Shown: piece after piece, positions 25,101 through 40,100 of the stretch
Layout of the letters: each line of letters starts with the position of its first letter
Position numbering within the stretch: position 1 is the first letter of the stretch
Source: Tachypleus tridentatus
Lineage: Eukaryota > Arthropoda > Merostomata > Xiphosura > Limulidae
NCBI RefSeq assembly: GCF_004210375.1
Contig: NC_134825.1
Location: forward strand, 7,998,001 to 8,062,000
Direction: 5' to 3'
Length of the DNA: 64,000 nt
Translations under genes and position numbers: made by a program
Notes under the pieces: model-generated
Told to the model about the DNA's origin: nothing
Databases searched by the model: none
Seen by the model: only the letters and a program-made list of their open reading frames with translations

Positions 25101-28100
25101 TTGCTGATCATGTGACTACCCTCCACCAATTCCATTGCACCTTCTATACTGTCACACAGTTGTCACGTGATTAGCACAACAGTGTTCAGATGTGTTTTCT
25201 CAGTAGTTTTCACTTCTAGTTACTTGTTCATTTAATGGTTCCTTTACATATTTTTTTGAAGGTCCACTTGGACCTGTGAATTTGAAATCGGATGTGGAAT
25301 GTGAAGAAGTCCACAAATATGGATAAAACTCATGTTGCTGATGCTGACTGAGGAGATTTAGGCATTAATTTGGTGGGAGTTGCAGATTGCTTTACCTGAC
25401 TTGTTTTCTTTACTGGGTGAAGAGAATACTGTTCCAGATATAGTGTTATACACCACAGGTCTGCTTTGTATTTTAATACTGATTTTTCTTGTTGTAGTTG
25501 CTCTCTGCTTGATTATTTGTTTTCTCAACTTCACTGTCCTTTCTACCTTTCTAATGTGGGATTCCAGCTGTGGGAGAGCAAAGGTTTGGGAAGATAACGT
25601 TTTCTAACAATGATATGCTGGTGTTTTGGGGTTTGTATATGCCAAGTTTCAAAAGTGAGGATTGTGTTGCAATGGTAGAGGGAGCTGCCTGCCCTATTAT
25701 AGAGGGTACAGTGGGATTGGTGGAGGGTGGTCACATGATGAGCACATGCTGCTGCAATGACACAAAAAGTAGAGGGGTATGAAAGACTGGTGTGCTGTTC
25801 TTAAAACTTATCAGTACTATAGGGGTATGAAAGACTGGTGTGCTGTTTGTAAGACTTATCAGTACTATAAGGGTATGAAAAACTGGTGTGCTGTTTGTAA
25901 GACTTATCAATACTATAGAGGTATGAAAAACTGGTGTGCTGTTTGTAAGACTTATCAATACTATAGAGGTATGAAAGACTGGTGTGCTGTTTGTAAGACT
26001 TATCAATACTATATGGGTGTGAAAGACTGGTGTGCTGTTTGTAAGACTTATCAATACTATAGAGGTATAAAAGACTGGTGTGTTGTTCGTAAGACTTATC
26101 AATACTATACGGGTATGAAAGACTGGTGTGCTGTTTGTAAGACTTATCAATACTATATGGGTATGAAAGACTGGTGTGCTGTTCGTAAGACTTATCAATA
26201 CTATATGGGTATGAAAGACTGGTGTGCTGTTAAGTAAGACTTATCAATACTATACAGGTATGAAAGACTGGTGTGCTGTTCGTAAGACTTATCAATACTA
26301 TACAGGTATGAAAGACTGGTGTGCTGTTTGTAAGACTTATCAATACTATATGGGTATGAAAGACTGGTGTGCTGTTCGTAAGACTTGTCAATACTATATG
26401 GGTATGAAAGACTGGTGTGCTGTTCGTAAGACTTATCAATACTATACAGGTATGAAAGACTGGTGTGCTGCTCGTAAGACTTATCAATACTATAGAGATA
26501 TGAAAGACTGGTGTGCTGCTCGTAAGACTTATCAATACTATAGAGATATGAAAGACTGGTGTGTTGTTCATAATACTTATCAATACTATACAGGTATGAA
26601 AGACTGGTGTGCTGTTTGTAACACTTATCAATACTATACGGGTGTGAAAGACTGGTGTGCTGTTTGTAAGACTTATCAATACTATAAGGGTATGAAAAAC
26701 TGGTGTGCTGTTTGTAAGACTTATCAATACTATAAGGGTATGAAAAACTGGTGTGCTGTTTTTAAGACTTATCAATACTATACGGGTGTGAAAGACTGGT
26801 GTGCTGTTTGTAAGACTTATCAATACTGTATGGGTATGGAAGACTGGTGTGCTGTTCGTAAGACTTATCAATACTATACAGGTATGAAAGACTGGTGTGC
26901 TGTTTGTAAGACTTATCAATACTATAGAGGTATGAAAGACTGGTGTGTTGTTCGTAAGACTTATCAATACTATACGGGTATGAAAGACTGGTGTGCTGTT
27001 TGTAAGACTTATCAATACTATAGAGGTATGAAAGACTGGTGTGTTGTTCATAATACTTATCAATACTATACGGGTATGAAAGACTGGTGTGTTGTTCATA
27101 ATACTTATCAATACTATACGGGTATGAAAGACTGGTGTGCTGTTTGTAAGACTTATCAATACTATATGGGTATGAAAGACTGGTGTGCTGTTCGTAAGAC
27201 TTATCAATACTATACAGGTATGAAAGACTGGTGTGTTGTTCATAATACTTATCAATACCTAAAAGGCAGTTGAAGGTTGAGATAGTTATGGGGGAGATAA
27301 AGTAGGTACCTATCAGTAATACATTTTCAGTATTAAAGATATTAACTTTTGTGGACTTTATCAAGAGACATTCCATTTAACTCTGCATTTCTCAGTATTT
27401 TATATTTTGTCAGTTTTTTTTATTATTATTAATAAACATAACTTGTAAAAGTCACTGCATATATAACGCAGACATTTTAAATACGTGAAAATGTCTATAA
27501 CCTTTTGAAACATAAATTTAATATTTTTAGCTAATAATGAAAACAAAATATTTGTTCTGGACTCTCGTTTCAGAACTAATGTAAAAATTACATGCCAAAA
27601 CAGTCACTTCTGTGAAATGAATGAACATGCAGGGAAACTCATTATGTTAATTTATTCCATTTTCATGACATATAAACAACAGAGTATCATAACTAACTGA
27701 CTGCAAAAACTCCTGTACAACATACAGATGTATCCAGTCAATGGAAGTGCTTTACGTCCCTGTATACCTGTAGGATGAACAAAGAAAGCTTTATAAGAAA
27801 TAAATTAAAAGAAAGTATTTCAAGGTTTCAGGTGATACATTTATAATTCTAAAAACTTTAGAAATAAAGTTTTAAAACAATCAGATCATGCAATTCAAAA
27901 GTTCTTTGCATCACCAACTTGAGAAATTCACTGTTTTAAATTATTTTAACTCAGAATAAGCTTCAAAGTTGTTATAAACTTATGTATGGTTTCATCTGTT
28001 GACAAGTTTTTTTTCTGCAAAGATGAAAAATTTAACGATTTCCATCATTTGATTATAAATTATAATAAGAAGCCAAAAATTGACAATTAGGTTTATAGTT

Positions 28101-31100
28101 GTTTTTTTTAATTATTTCATTCATTTTAAAAAACAAAACTATCATGACTTTGGTAACACAATTGAACAATGGTTGCACATTGTAATCACCACATGAATAA
28201 AGAAAATACTTTGGTCTCTCATGTAATGATTATAGTTTATATTATATTAGGCTGTCACAGTGTTTGCTGATAAGAGTTTAGTGTTATTTAAATGTTCATA
28301 AAGCTTTCTGTGTACACATACATATATATATACATATATAGGTGTAGACATAAAATAATCTGTGGTTATACATGTATGTACCAAGATTTATCTCTGTTTA
28401 CATCTATGTATGTACATAAATACATGCAGTACATTTTTTTCTTTCTGTACATGTATGTGTATTTGTACACAAGCTTTCAGTCTCTAAACACCAGTTTATT
28501 ATGTTAGTTTTTACTAACAGTGTAATATTCTTGTATTTCAATGTTTATTTTAGTAGAGCTGATTATTGGTAGGAAAGTGGTGGAGTTTCTTGTATACAGT
28601 TTTCATTTCTTTGTATGTGGAGAACTGATTATTTTCTACACTTAAAACAATAGTTTCATTTCGCTAAGTTCAATACATATATACAGGCTACAGTTTTTAT
28701 GAGAATTTGACATTAAAATATTTTTGCATATGTGAAAATTTTGTTGACACATTTTCTCTATGTGTCATTATGAAAAGGAGAACAAGTTAATGTAAATGTT
28801 TTTTATTTACTTCTGAATAGAGACCATGGTTCAAGAATTTTTGTGGCTCAATAGAACAGTTAGACAGTCAGCGTTTTGTAATAAGTGGTGAGATAGCACT
28901 CTTGGGAGCAAACAAGTTAGAGATTACAGAGTTACCAGTTCGCACATGGACTCAGTCTTACAAGGAACAAGTTTTGGAGCCAATGGTTCATGGTACAGAG
29001 AAGACAAAACCCTTGATAGTGTATGTAGGAATAAATTGGATATATAATGGACAAAATGGTAGATGGTTACTTTCTTCACTGGAGAAATGTTTTAATACAC
29101 TTACATGGATATTCTTCAGTTGATATTTAATCAAGATCTGAAGAGGAGTCACAAAAATTATTTTAAGAAAAACAAATTTAATAACTTATTTGTAAATAGT
29201 AATAATTGATATACATATATAATGTATAATTATTAAAATGTGACTGTATATTACAAAATATTATGAGTCCACTGAAATACAGCCAAGACGGCCTCACTTT
29301 GTAAGGACTAAAAGTCAGTTTTATAGTTTTGGATACAGTAACATTAGTCCATGTGTGCTGCATCAGTGCAAGTTATTGTAATGTTAGCAGGCATAACTGG
29401 AAAGTCAATATAATAAATTTATTGAATATGTAATGCTATGAGCCTTAAGCTATTTAGACTAAACATTTTTATTTTCATGTTATAATCTACAGTAATTCTA
29501 GAATGAAGAAAAGTATAATTTATATTTATTTTCTAATATTTTTATGGTGGTTACAAGGTCGGTCAAATTGACAGCCCCACATAGTTAGAGTACAGAAAAT
29601 GACAGACAAAATATAATCTTATTGAAAACAAACATTTGAAATGTATTCAGGGTATTTTAGAATAACAAATAATATTTGGGATTTTAGGGATGAAGAATAG
29701 GTTTTGTTTTGTTTTAATCATAACATGAAAATCACTTTGTATTTGATCTAGTAATGAAACAAACATGATATTTTCACAAACAAGTCTTTAGTGAGAATAA
29801 TTCATTAAACTATCTGTTTTTTTATCTATAAAATATTTGCAAACTTTACTAAAGGCCTACCAAATTTTGTGAAGATGCGCACTGCATCACAAGTTGCAGT
29901 ATAAAAACTTAATGTGTGCAAATGTGTATACAAAGGGTTAAGTTCTAAGTTGTATTTGTTTCACTTGCTAAGATAATTTTTGCCAGAAGTTACAGTATCT
30001 AGTGTGACCTGAGACTGAGCTACTAAAAGTGAGAACATGTATAAATAATGAGCTGAATAAAAAAATCAAATTACCTTCAAAAACTAAGTTCAGCTACTCC
30101 ACCTTACTCTACTTCAACTTAATGTTGTTGAATTCTTCATTTTCCTATATTATACTGTTAAACATTGTTATAAAGCCATTCTTGGTACATTGAGTTTTAT
30201 AGAAATTCTTCATTAATATTTGGCAATCTTAGTGATACTTTAAAATTAGCTGCTGTAGTTCTCCACACAATATCCACCAGATAACCATGAAACTATACAT
30301 ATTATAACGTAATATAGAAAGTTTGTCTTCATGAAGTTTGGTAAGCTGATTGTGAATATAATTTTCACTAAGTACTTCAATTAAATATCTGTCTGTGAAT
30401 TTATGGAGTCAGAACATGATTAGTCTGAATGCAAGGTAGTTTTAATGTTAAGATTGAAAATACTTTTCTCCCATCATGTTACCACCATATTAAAAGAAAC
30501 ATCTAACTATTAAACCCACATAACTAGCTGTACAAAATGGTGAAAGTGTAGCTTCAACTATAGAATTTAATTATATAAATCATGTCTAGCTTGCATGCAG
30601 ACCCCATTGAGAAATTATTTCATTTGTTTTTTTTTCATATCTAACCTAATGAGTCTTTTTGTTTTTACATTTTAATTACTTTATTAACAATAAATTTACA
30701 TAAAAACAAATTTATTTCTGTCCTCTTGTTTTCATCTCTTGCCACCAAATGAAATGTACCCCTATTGTTTTGTGATGATGGTGACAGCTTATAAAATAAT
30801 TTTTATTTCAAATACGCAACTAAAAGCACAATTACTATGTATAATATCCTGCACAGGTGCCTTAAAGTAATTCACATACCTGGTTGATGTGAACTAAGCA
30901 ATTGTAATGATGAATTGTAAGCTAGTTATTTAGAGCAGTGTTGCCAGAAGGAGTTATCCTTATATGGAAATCAGTAAATCAAAATTTGATCTTTATTAGT
31001 TTTAAATAATAAATATCTACTGTTGGAGAGAATTAGTGATATCTGATTTATTTATTAACTGTTTTTATATCAACTTTATTAATATACACTGTTTTTTACT

Positions 31101-34100
31101 AATTGCATGTTTATTATTATTATTACTATGCTGCCAAAGTGTAAGTGTACCTCATGTTAAGATTAGCCTCAGAGACCTATTCTAAAACCACAGAGTAAAC
31201 TTATAGGGTTACAAACATTCTATTGACAAAATATTTTTTATATTCTTTGTGTTAGGTATGAAGACAGATATTTGATTATATCATTAAACGTCAATCACAA
31301 ATCATGACAAATAACTTTTGCAGCAACATTTTGACCATCCTTGATTAATTGGCACTATTAAATAGCTTATCAGTTTGCTAGTTATTATCTGATTGTGTTA
31401 GATCTAATCAAGCCGTATGCTTTCAAGTATACCATAAACAATAAATTTAAAAGTTAATGTGGGTATTGAAACTTGAGTAAAGTAAATTGCAAAAACTAGT
31501 CATTAAAAAGAAACTATCGCTCTGCTTTTATTTTTTCTTCCTAAAACCACAGAGAAAAATATTTTGTGAAACCTTTAATAATTTATTATCTAAACCCAAA
31601 TAAAAGGTTTGGTTTCTGCACAATAGTGCCATGTTTTATGCATCATGTCAAGTTTTTTACTACTGTTGTTCTCACATAATTAAAAAAAAACTGCATGTTG
31701 TTCTCTCAGTACTGGGTAGGATTTTGTTAGGCCTACCTGTTAACAGCCAAACTGTGAGGGTTTAGTTAAACATTCCTTTAATTTGAATTATCTAATACTG
31801 CTGTACTATAGTTACATATAATTAGGATTTGTATTTTCAGCATTATAGAAGTTTCTCCAATTCTTGAAAGTAGTGTTTCCTCTGTTTAGAGACTACAAGG
31901 AGTATCATACTGACACGACTGTAAAGTTTCTGATAACAATAAATGAGAAATTTGCAGACCTTGAACACCAAGGGCTGCACAAAGTCTTCAAGCTTCAGTC
32001 CACTGTAAATACAACATCAATGGTATGAGAGAGTTTTTATCTTTGTGTTGGTTCTTCCTGATGCTATTATAAATTTTAATCTTTGAAACTTTGATGCCAC
32101 TTAGGAAAAAATCGGATGGTTGTTCTGTTCCACGTATTGATTACACAGAGGTTAAAATCAAGATTAGTTTGTAGTTAAAAAGATTCTAATTAGCAGATAA
32201 GTGCACTTGTTAAAGTTGAGCAACCAACACTTTGTGTAGAATTCTTGTTGATGAAGTCACTTCTCTTTTTTTAATAAATTGTGTATTTGAAAGACAAGTT
32301 TTTGATTTGATATAATGGGTGTGAATTTTAAAAAATGTTGTTTTAGGAAGTAAAATTCAAAGGATTTTGTTTAGGATTTTGCATGACAATGGCCATTTTT
32401 TAATGAATTAACCTGGGTATGTTAGTTGAAGTAATGAACTTTTATCTTTAGTTATTATTAATGACTTATACCCTAGAGTAGAAAGCTTGGGCATACCCAA
32501 GTTTTTATAACATAATTGGAGATAAATTTTTAACTTACTACAAACAGTGGTGTCGTACAAGGTATCAAGGGTTAGGGTGACTTTTCGAACTTTAAATGAT
32601 AAATGTTATGTTGCTGATAAATTTAGGCAGTAATTAGTACTAGATGTAAAATCCCATGTTCTCTATATTTTTCTGTACTGTATAGGTGCTGTTTGATCAT
32701 ACTGGTGTTCTTAGAAAATACGAATCTCCTCAAGAGATTCTGACAGAGTTTTTTACCGTTAGACTTGAGTATTACACAAAACGAAAAGCATACCTTGAGG
32801 GTATGTTGGGTGCAGAAACAAATAAGCTTGACAATCAAGCACGATTCATCCTGGAGAAGATTGAAGGAAAAGTTGTTGTTGGTAAGTTGTGCAAAAAGAA
32901 AACCATGGATGCTGTGATAAACTTGTCATACCACTGAATGGTATACATTGAAAATGTAGGATCTTTCTCTGAAAAATATATAACCTTAATACCGTATATA
33001 GTATTAGTTGATAAAGTAGCTGAGAAAAATGTATTACTAGTATCAGTGCTCTTCAAGTTCTATGTATGTTTAGGTTTGAAAGTTTTAATTTTTTTTTTAA
33101 TAACAAAAATTCAAGTGAAGATACTTATGATTAGAGAATACTTAGGTTTAAGAAATTACACAGTAGTGTTCAATCATAAATCACTATCAGCTATGTGCAT
33201 CTTAGACAACACCAAAAAAAAAACCTGTAAGAAAGTTTGGTTTTAAGTATTTTTCTGTTTTATAATGTATGGTTACCTTAAATTGACACACTCTGAACTC
33301 TTAGATAATCCTTTATGCAAAATTTTAATGACTTGTAAGTTGTTTGTGTGAAAAATGTGATTTTGAAGTATCAATTAAAACATTTTGCTATGATTGTGTA
33401 ATATATATTTATACAGTTTTTTGTTGTTGTTGTTTTTTCAACAGCAGTAGTTTGTGTATGTCTACACATGCTAAACAAAAGTTTGGAAAACAAGCTCAAA
33501 CTAATTTGACTGTCAACAAAAATGTGCATCCCTGCTTACAACAGAAGTAACCCCATCTACCCTTGTTTCAAGTGCTAAAGCCAAAAAGAAAAATTAACCT
33601 GATTTAAAAAATCCATTAGCTGTGCTAATTGTTGAGATAACCTGCAAATATCAAATATATTGAAACTTGCTACGTTTCAGAAAATGGCAAAGACTTGTTT
33701 AAGCTTAGTTTCCTAGATTAAGACACATTCTGAGAATGATAAAATATTCTGTATTCACACAAAAAATTTTCTTTCTCAAGAAAACAAGAAAAAGGTCGAC
33801 TTGATACGTGCACTTGTGGAGCGTGGCTATAACTCTGATCCTGTGAAAGTGTGGAAAAAAGCTGCTTTGAAACAACAGTTGGAGGTACAGGTTATCATAG
33901 ATTTTTAACAGTCTTTTACTAAACTGTTTGTTTTTAAACAATACATGTTAAAATTGCATTGCCAGCATTTTCATTTTACATAATTTCTTATTGGAGTTAT
34001 TCCTAGTAATAATTTTGCAACTTTTTGAAATTTTAATGTGACCATCCAAAGGTATTGCTTGCTCATTACTAATAAAAGTAGGGCTCTGGTATGTTGTAAT

Positions 34101-37100
34101 GCCTAGTGTATTAGACTAAGGATCTAAGCGTCTTATGTTTGAATCTTAATGCTGTAAACGTAGTTTGCGTTTTCAGTTTTTTGAACATTGTAACAGTGAC
34201 ACTCAATCTGATCGACTGATAAGTGATTGCTTCCCTTCTGATTGCCAATTCAAAATTATGGATGTCTGTTGACCAAAACTACATCATTTCCGATGAGTTG
34301 TTTAGCTGAATGTTTCTATTAAATAATTGTCGAAGGTTAGTTTAGTGCTGGCTCGAACAACAAATTATGTATGCAATCTATTTTGAATAGTTTGTAAAGT
34401 CTTATCCATTGCCTACACATTTAATTCTAAAGATTATCCAGTTTGAGATCTTAAAGAATAATTAGCCTATTTATATTTCACTACAGTTTTCTAAGTTAAT
34501 GTTGGTTTATATGTGACTTTCTTGGAGTTAAGTATGTTTAGTTTTTATCATTGATCTAATTGTTTTTACTTGTGTTGGAATAAATGTGCATATTTTTCAT
34601 GTTGATGTTACACTGATTTTTCATTTGTTTTAATTATTGTTACTTGCCCAAAGTAAAATGGCTAAACAGATACCACTATTTTCCATTAAAATTTTCATTG
34701 AGACCAATAAATTCACAATATTGTATTGCTGCAGAAATAATTTGAATTTTTTTAAAACAAAAAATATTTAAGCTCATAGCTTAATTAAAATTGTTCTAGG
34801 GAACCCACGTAGTGAGGCTTAGGGCATTTAATTCTCATATATATTGGTTAAAATAGTTTTAATAAATCCATGTGAGGCTTAGTGCATTTGATCCTAATGA
34901 TAAATTGGCTCTACTACATTTTTGTATTAGAAGTAGTATTGAAAAGTAGGTTAAAATTGTCCCATGTAGTGAGACTTAGGAATTCAGTCTTCATATCTTA
35001 GTTAAAATTATTAAACCCATGTAATGAGGCATAGGATATTTAGTCCTCATAGCTTGATTAAAAATGTTCTAGTAAATTCATGTATTGAGGCTTTAACCCA
35101 AAATAAACCAACATAAAGGAACACCTTTATACCTATATTAAATATAATAAAATAAAATTATATATTCAAACATCTAACACCGCCCTCTACATTCCGACAC
35201 TCAGTTACACAACCCCTTCCAAACGTGTGGTCAGCTTCCAGTCAGTTACCTCTTGCTTTCTTTGTGAATCTGACGACGACCGAAGAAGGTAGAAACGTTG
35301 TTCACTCTTCTACGTAAAATATTTTCTCAACCCAAACGAGCCATTTTTGCATATATATGAGGCTTAAGACATTCAATTCTCATAGCTTGGTTAATTTTAA
35401 TGAGACGTAGAGCATACAGTCGTCTTAGTTAAGTTAAAATGGTCTCAGTAAACCCATGTGGTGAGACTTATGGGCCTTTGATTCTCACGGCTTAGTTAAA
35501 ATGGTCATATTAAATCCTGTTAGTGATGCTTAGGACATCAGGTCATGATAGCTTTGTAACAATGGTCCTAATTAACCCATGTAGTAAGGCTTAGAGCATT
35601 CCATCGTATTAACCCCTGTATACTGTTTGCTGTAATTGTTGTATTTTCTGTGTAAAATGAGATGATTACTTTATTATAATTATTAGATTATTTTGTGTTT
35701 GTAGACATCTGTTCAGTGGTTCATTATATAACATTCTTTTCTTAAAATATCAAATGATTGTTGGGCAGTGCTTTCATATTTACAGTGAATGCTGTTTATA
35801 AGCATTTTAATTTGTGGCTGTGTCTTTTCTTTTGAACAAACCAGAAGGAGGGGACAATGATGGTAAGATTGAAATTCATATTTTATTTCACATTTTGGAA
35901 TAACCCATAAGAAGGAGTCATTGATGACAATAATAAAAATTCACATTTTATTTTGTACCTTATTATTTTCAACAGGCCAGGTGACATAACAGTGATGCTG
36001 CACAGGCATTCAGTTTTTGTAAAAGAAACCAAAGAAATTTGACATCTTGCACACTGTTTGTTTTAATGGGCATGAGAATGGATTTAAAGAAAGGTTTTTT
36101 CACGAACATGTTTTGTTGAATTTGCATTCGGTACAGAGTTTTAACTATCTTAGTATTTGTATAATGTAATAAAAATGTTTATTCTAATGTTAAGTTCATT
36201 TATATACTTGTTATCTTCCTTACAGTTTTCCGAGGTTAGAATGTTAGTTCTTGTATACTTATATTTTGATTGTAAAGTAGAACACAGAAATGAAATGCTA
36301 CTGTTTATTAATTATTTGAACCTGCCCTATTAATGATAATCTTGTTATTCAACATAATGTTTTGGTGAAATATCGTAATGTGTTGTTTATTTTGTGAAAC
36401 AGGATGAATCTGAGAGCAGTGATGATGAACAAGGAGAGGCTGCAGGCCCTGATTTTGATTATCTTCTTGGCATGAATATGTGGAGTCTCACAAAAGAAAA
36501 AAAAGATGAACTGTTAAAAAAGAGAGATGAAAAGGTTCACAGTATTTTATATATTGTGTTGAGAGTTTTTTTACCTTTGATTTCAGATTATGTACTTTTT
36601 TTCTTTCTTATGAGCACGTTTGTATTTATTAGGTAATGGCCTTGATAAACTAGAATTGCTAAAAGATTTGTGTATGCCATTCTGAATGAGGAGTTCACTG
36701 TTTCGTGTGTAACTTTCTTCTACCCTGAACTGTATTATCAAATCTTGCTTCCACTCTGGGCAAGTAACTATAGAATGTAAACTTTGCTTTCTGTCTGAAC
36801 AAATACTTATTGTATCTGAACTTTGTTTCCAGTCTGAATGAGTAATTTTATCATCTGTACTTTGTTACATTTTGGGCAAATAACTTCTATCTAAACCTTG
36901 TTTGAAATCTGAAGAAGTAAGTGTAGTAACTGAACCCTGCTTCCACTTTGAACAAGTAACTGTGCTTTTGATGTGAACATGTAATTGTGGTAACAGAACT
37001 TTGTTTCATTCTGAACAGGTAACTGTAGTGTTTGAACCTTGCTTTCAGTCTCAGCAGTGTAACAGTAGTGTTTCTAACTTGCTTCTAGTCTGAACAAGTA

Positions 37101-40100
37101 ACTGTAGTATTTGTAGTTTACTTCTAGTATGAACAACTAGCTTTAATATTTGAAACATGCTTCTAATCTGAACAAATAACTTTAGTATATGAATCTTACT
37201 TTCAGTCTAAAGAAGGAACTTTGTATCTGAGATGTGCTTGGAGAAATGTGTGTGACGTGATATAAATACTTTTCTTTAGATTTGTTACCTCATTGACTGG
37301 TCAAAGTCTGTTACATGAATTACTAACTAAATCTATATTATTGAAATTAAACTCTGTAGTACCTGAGTTTTATTAATTCAAAAGTAAAACAATGTCTCAG
37401 TATGGTTTAAGTTTAGACAGTTTTGTTTTCCTATTGAGACAAGGTAATAAGACATCCCTGTAAGCAACACAGAGCAAGAAAAGATGATAAAGTTTTGAAT
37501 GTGTGAAGGTTCCTCACATGTAACTCAACTTTTGTATGTTTGAAATATTCTATATACACACATTATCACATTCACTTACCTCATGACACCAACATTGGTA
37601 ATCAGATAAAACGTTAGGAAAAACTAAAAAAAATGTTTTGTTTAATTTGTTTGAATATTTTCTCTAAAAGCAGTTATTTTAGCGTTGTAAGTTTTGCTCT
37701 TTAAATGTAACATTTACTTTGAAAATGTATTAATGGGGTAGATCACTGTTTTTAATGTTATATGCAATTTGGCATTTTAATTTGTCTGGCCATTTGTTTG
37801 CATATATATAAAAGTCTGAGTAGCAAGAAAAACTGTCAAGTTACAATCTTATTCAATTTTAAAAACTGTGTTTTATGTTTTAGAGAAAAGAGTTAGAAAA
37901 TCTCAAACAGAAATCTCCTGCAGACCTGTGGCAAAGTGATCTTCAGAGCTTCATGGAGGAACTAGATGTGAATATATTTTTATTTTTAAAAGCACATGTT
38001 GTACAAAAAATCATGTTATGTGTGAGAATTATCTTAAATATTTCAAATAAATGTAATGTAATGACTTAAATAATGTGTGTGTGTTTTTCACATTAAAATA
38101 GTTTGAGTGAAGTTAATTTGAGAATACTTCTCTTTGAATACTGCAATCCTTCCTGGTGAATAACTGTTTAATATTTTCTGTTTTTTTTTTTTAAATAAAA
38201 GCATTATCAGTTAACTACTGTATGCTTTTGGTTGTTTGATATTGTGGGAGAAATTACTGAGTAGACCTACTTTTGTGAGTAGAAAGTGGAGAAGAAAGAA
38301 AAAGAAGATGAAGAAGCTGGACTTTCAGGAAATATGATGAAAGTAGCCCATAAACAAGGTGGTGGAAAGTCCCGTCCAAAGAAGGTGGCTTTAGAAGAGA
38401 CAAAACCATCTCCAGTGGGCCAGAGAATCATTCCTCGTATTGATCCAGAACTCCGCAAAAAAGTCGAGAAACCGGCTGGAGGAACTGGAGAAGTGAAGAA
38501 AAGAGGACGAATGGTAACATTGGGAAAATTTATAGTCTTTATATTTTTATTTTCAGTAAACGTCAGGTTACTAGTAGCACAGCCTCAAGACTGTACATAA
38601 CAGTTAAATTCTACAAGCTGCAGTAAAATATGAATTTAAACATTATTTTTGTAAGAGTGAAGTATTTAATAATGAATCTATTATATCATAAGCAGATTCC
38701 TAATCACTTATAAACACATATATTAGTAGTATTTCTTCTTGGCTACTTTAAATTTCTGAACTCAAAATTATTATTTGTTCTTTGTATTTTTATTATCAAT
38801 TTCTGGAATCTTAAAATATTTCTTACTAACAAAACTTTATTATTTGAGACAAGATTACCTATCGTAAAGACACAGTAATTTTTCAGTCTGAGTCTGAGAA
38901 GTGGGCTTTTGTTATCTTGGAATGGTGTTAAAAGAAATTGTTTCAAAAAATCACAAAACAGGACCAAACGTTTTTTCCATTCAGATTTCACCAGTATTTA
39001 ATAACATTCTTGTTTTAAATGTCATTCTAAAACCTAAATATTTTTTTCTCTACTGTGCTGTTACAATTTTGTCTTATTATTTGAAGAATTGGATAGAAAG
39101 ATATTTAAGGGATTTATTTAGTTTTAACATATGTGTAATTAAACATACATTTTTAACTTATGTTAACCATTTTGAATTATGCTGTTGTGTATTGTGCACA
39201 GATATATTATTTAAAAGAGGTATTAGATCTTTAATTATTTTATACCTTTATCTCATTGCTGAAATATAAATAGGTCCAATAGTGAATATTTGATTTTTGG
39301 TTGCCAGGTAATTCATTTATATTGCAAAATAAACACCAAACAAATGCATTTATTTACTTACACATAAGATTAAAGTTTTTATGTACTAAACATGAATGAA
39401 TATATTATTTTTTCCTAGCATTTTTGTAGTTTTCTTCTGAATGGTAGTGGTTTTTCAAGTATTTATTGGTACTTGGTTGGTATTGATTGAATTCCACCAG
39501 TATAATCATGGTTTAACATACTGAATACAAACAGATCTTACATATGCAGCAAATTAAAACTTGAAGACTAGATAAAAATATTTTAAAGTAATTCCAAAAG
39601 TCAGTTTCCACACATTACAACAAGATTCTAGCTTTCTTGTTACATATTTATGTAACTAAAGAATAAAATAAATTTACATCAAGCCATGTAATGTTTTTGT
39701 TCTTGTTTTTGTTAAATATAGTTCTGTCTGGTGTAATATTTGTGTGTGCTTTTCTACTATATTTCACAAATATTTGAAGCATGCAGAAATTTGAAGGATT
39801 TCAAAAAAGTTGTTGCTTTTATTTTAAACATCTGTTGTCATTGAAATTTTTGTAAGGGTGGTGGTCGGTGTATCAACAATGTACTATTCTGTTGTAAGCT
39901 GATAAACAACAATGCATTACTGAGCTACTTATTTTAGATTAAAATGTCTAATTATTTAGTTTCATATTTATCACACTTTCTAATCTATGTGGTTATTTTT
40001 TGTTGGAATTAGAATAGTCATTTTCTAATGTAAAGTTTTATCAATATGAGATTAAAAAGCTGAAACTTTGCAAATTTTTCCTGCCAAGAAAGAAAAGGAT

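Larger units (their letters stand above)
33885..36402 (+). other. TOP2 intron 12
   Basis: GT-AG intron, 2.5 kb. Holds a SINE-like remnant (34090-34300), a degenerate array of about 60 bp units (34775-35610) and a hammerhead-like repeat inserted in that array (35115-35360). Confidence 0.75.

Noticed and set aside
25731..27376. Five long open frames (152 to 349 codons) as genes
   Set aside because: They overlap one 48-bp tandem array on both strands. A unit divisible by three keeps frames open without selection, and unit variants are mostly nonsynonymous.
35847..35864. An 18-nt microexon between TOP2 exons 12 and 13
   Set aside because: AG before and GTAAGA after AAGGAGGGGACAATGATG keep phase 0, but nothing conserved supports it and a similar string lies at 35911. 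Transcripts would decide.
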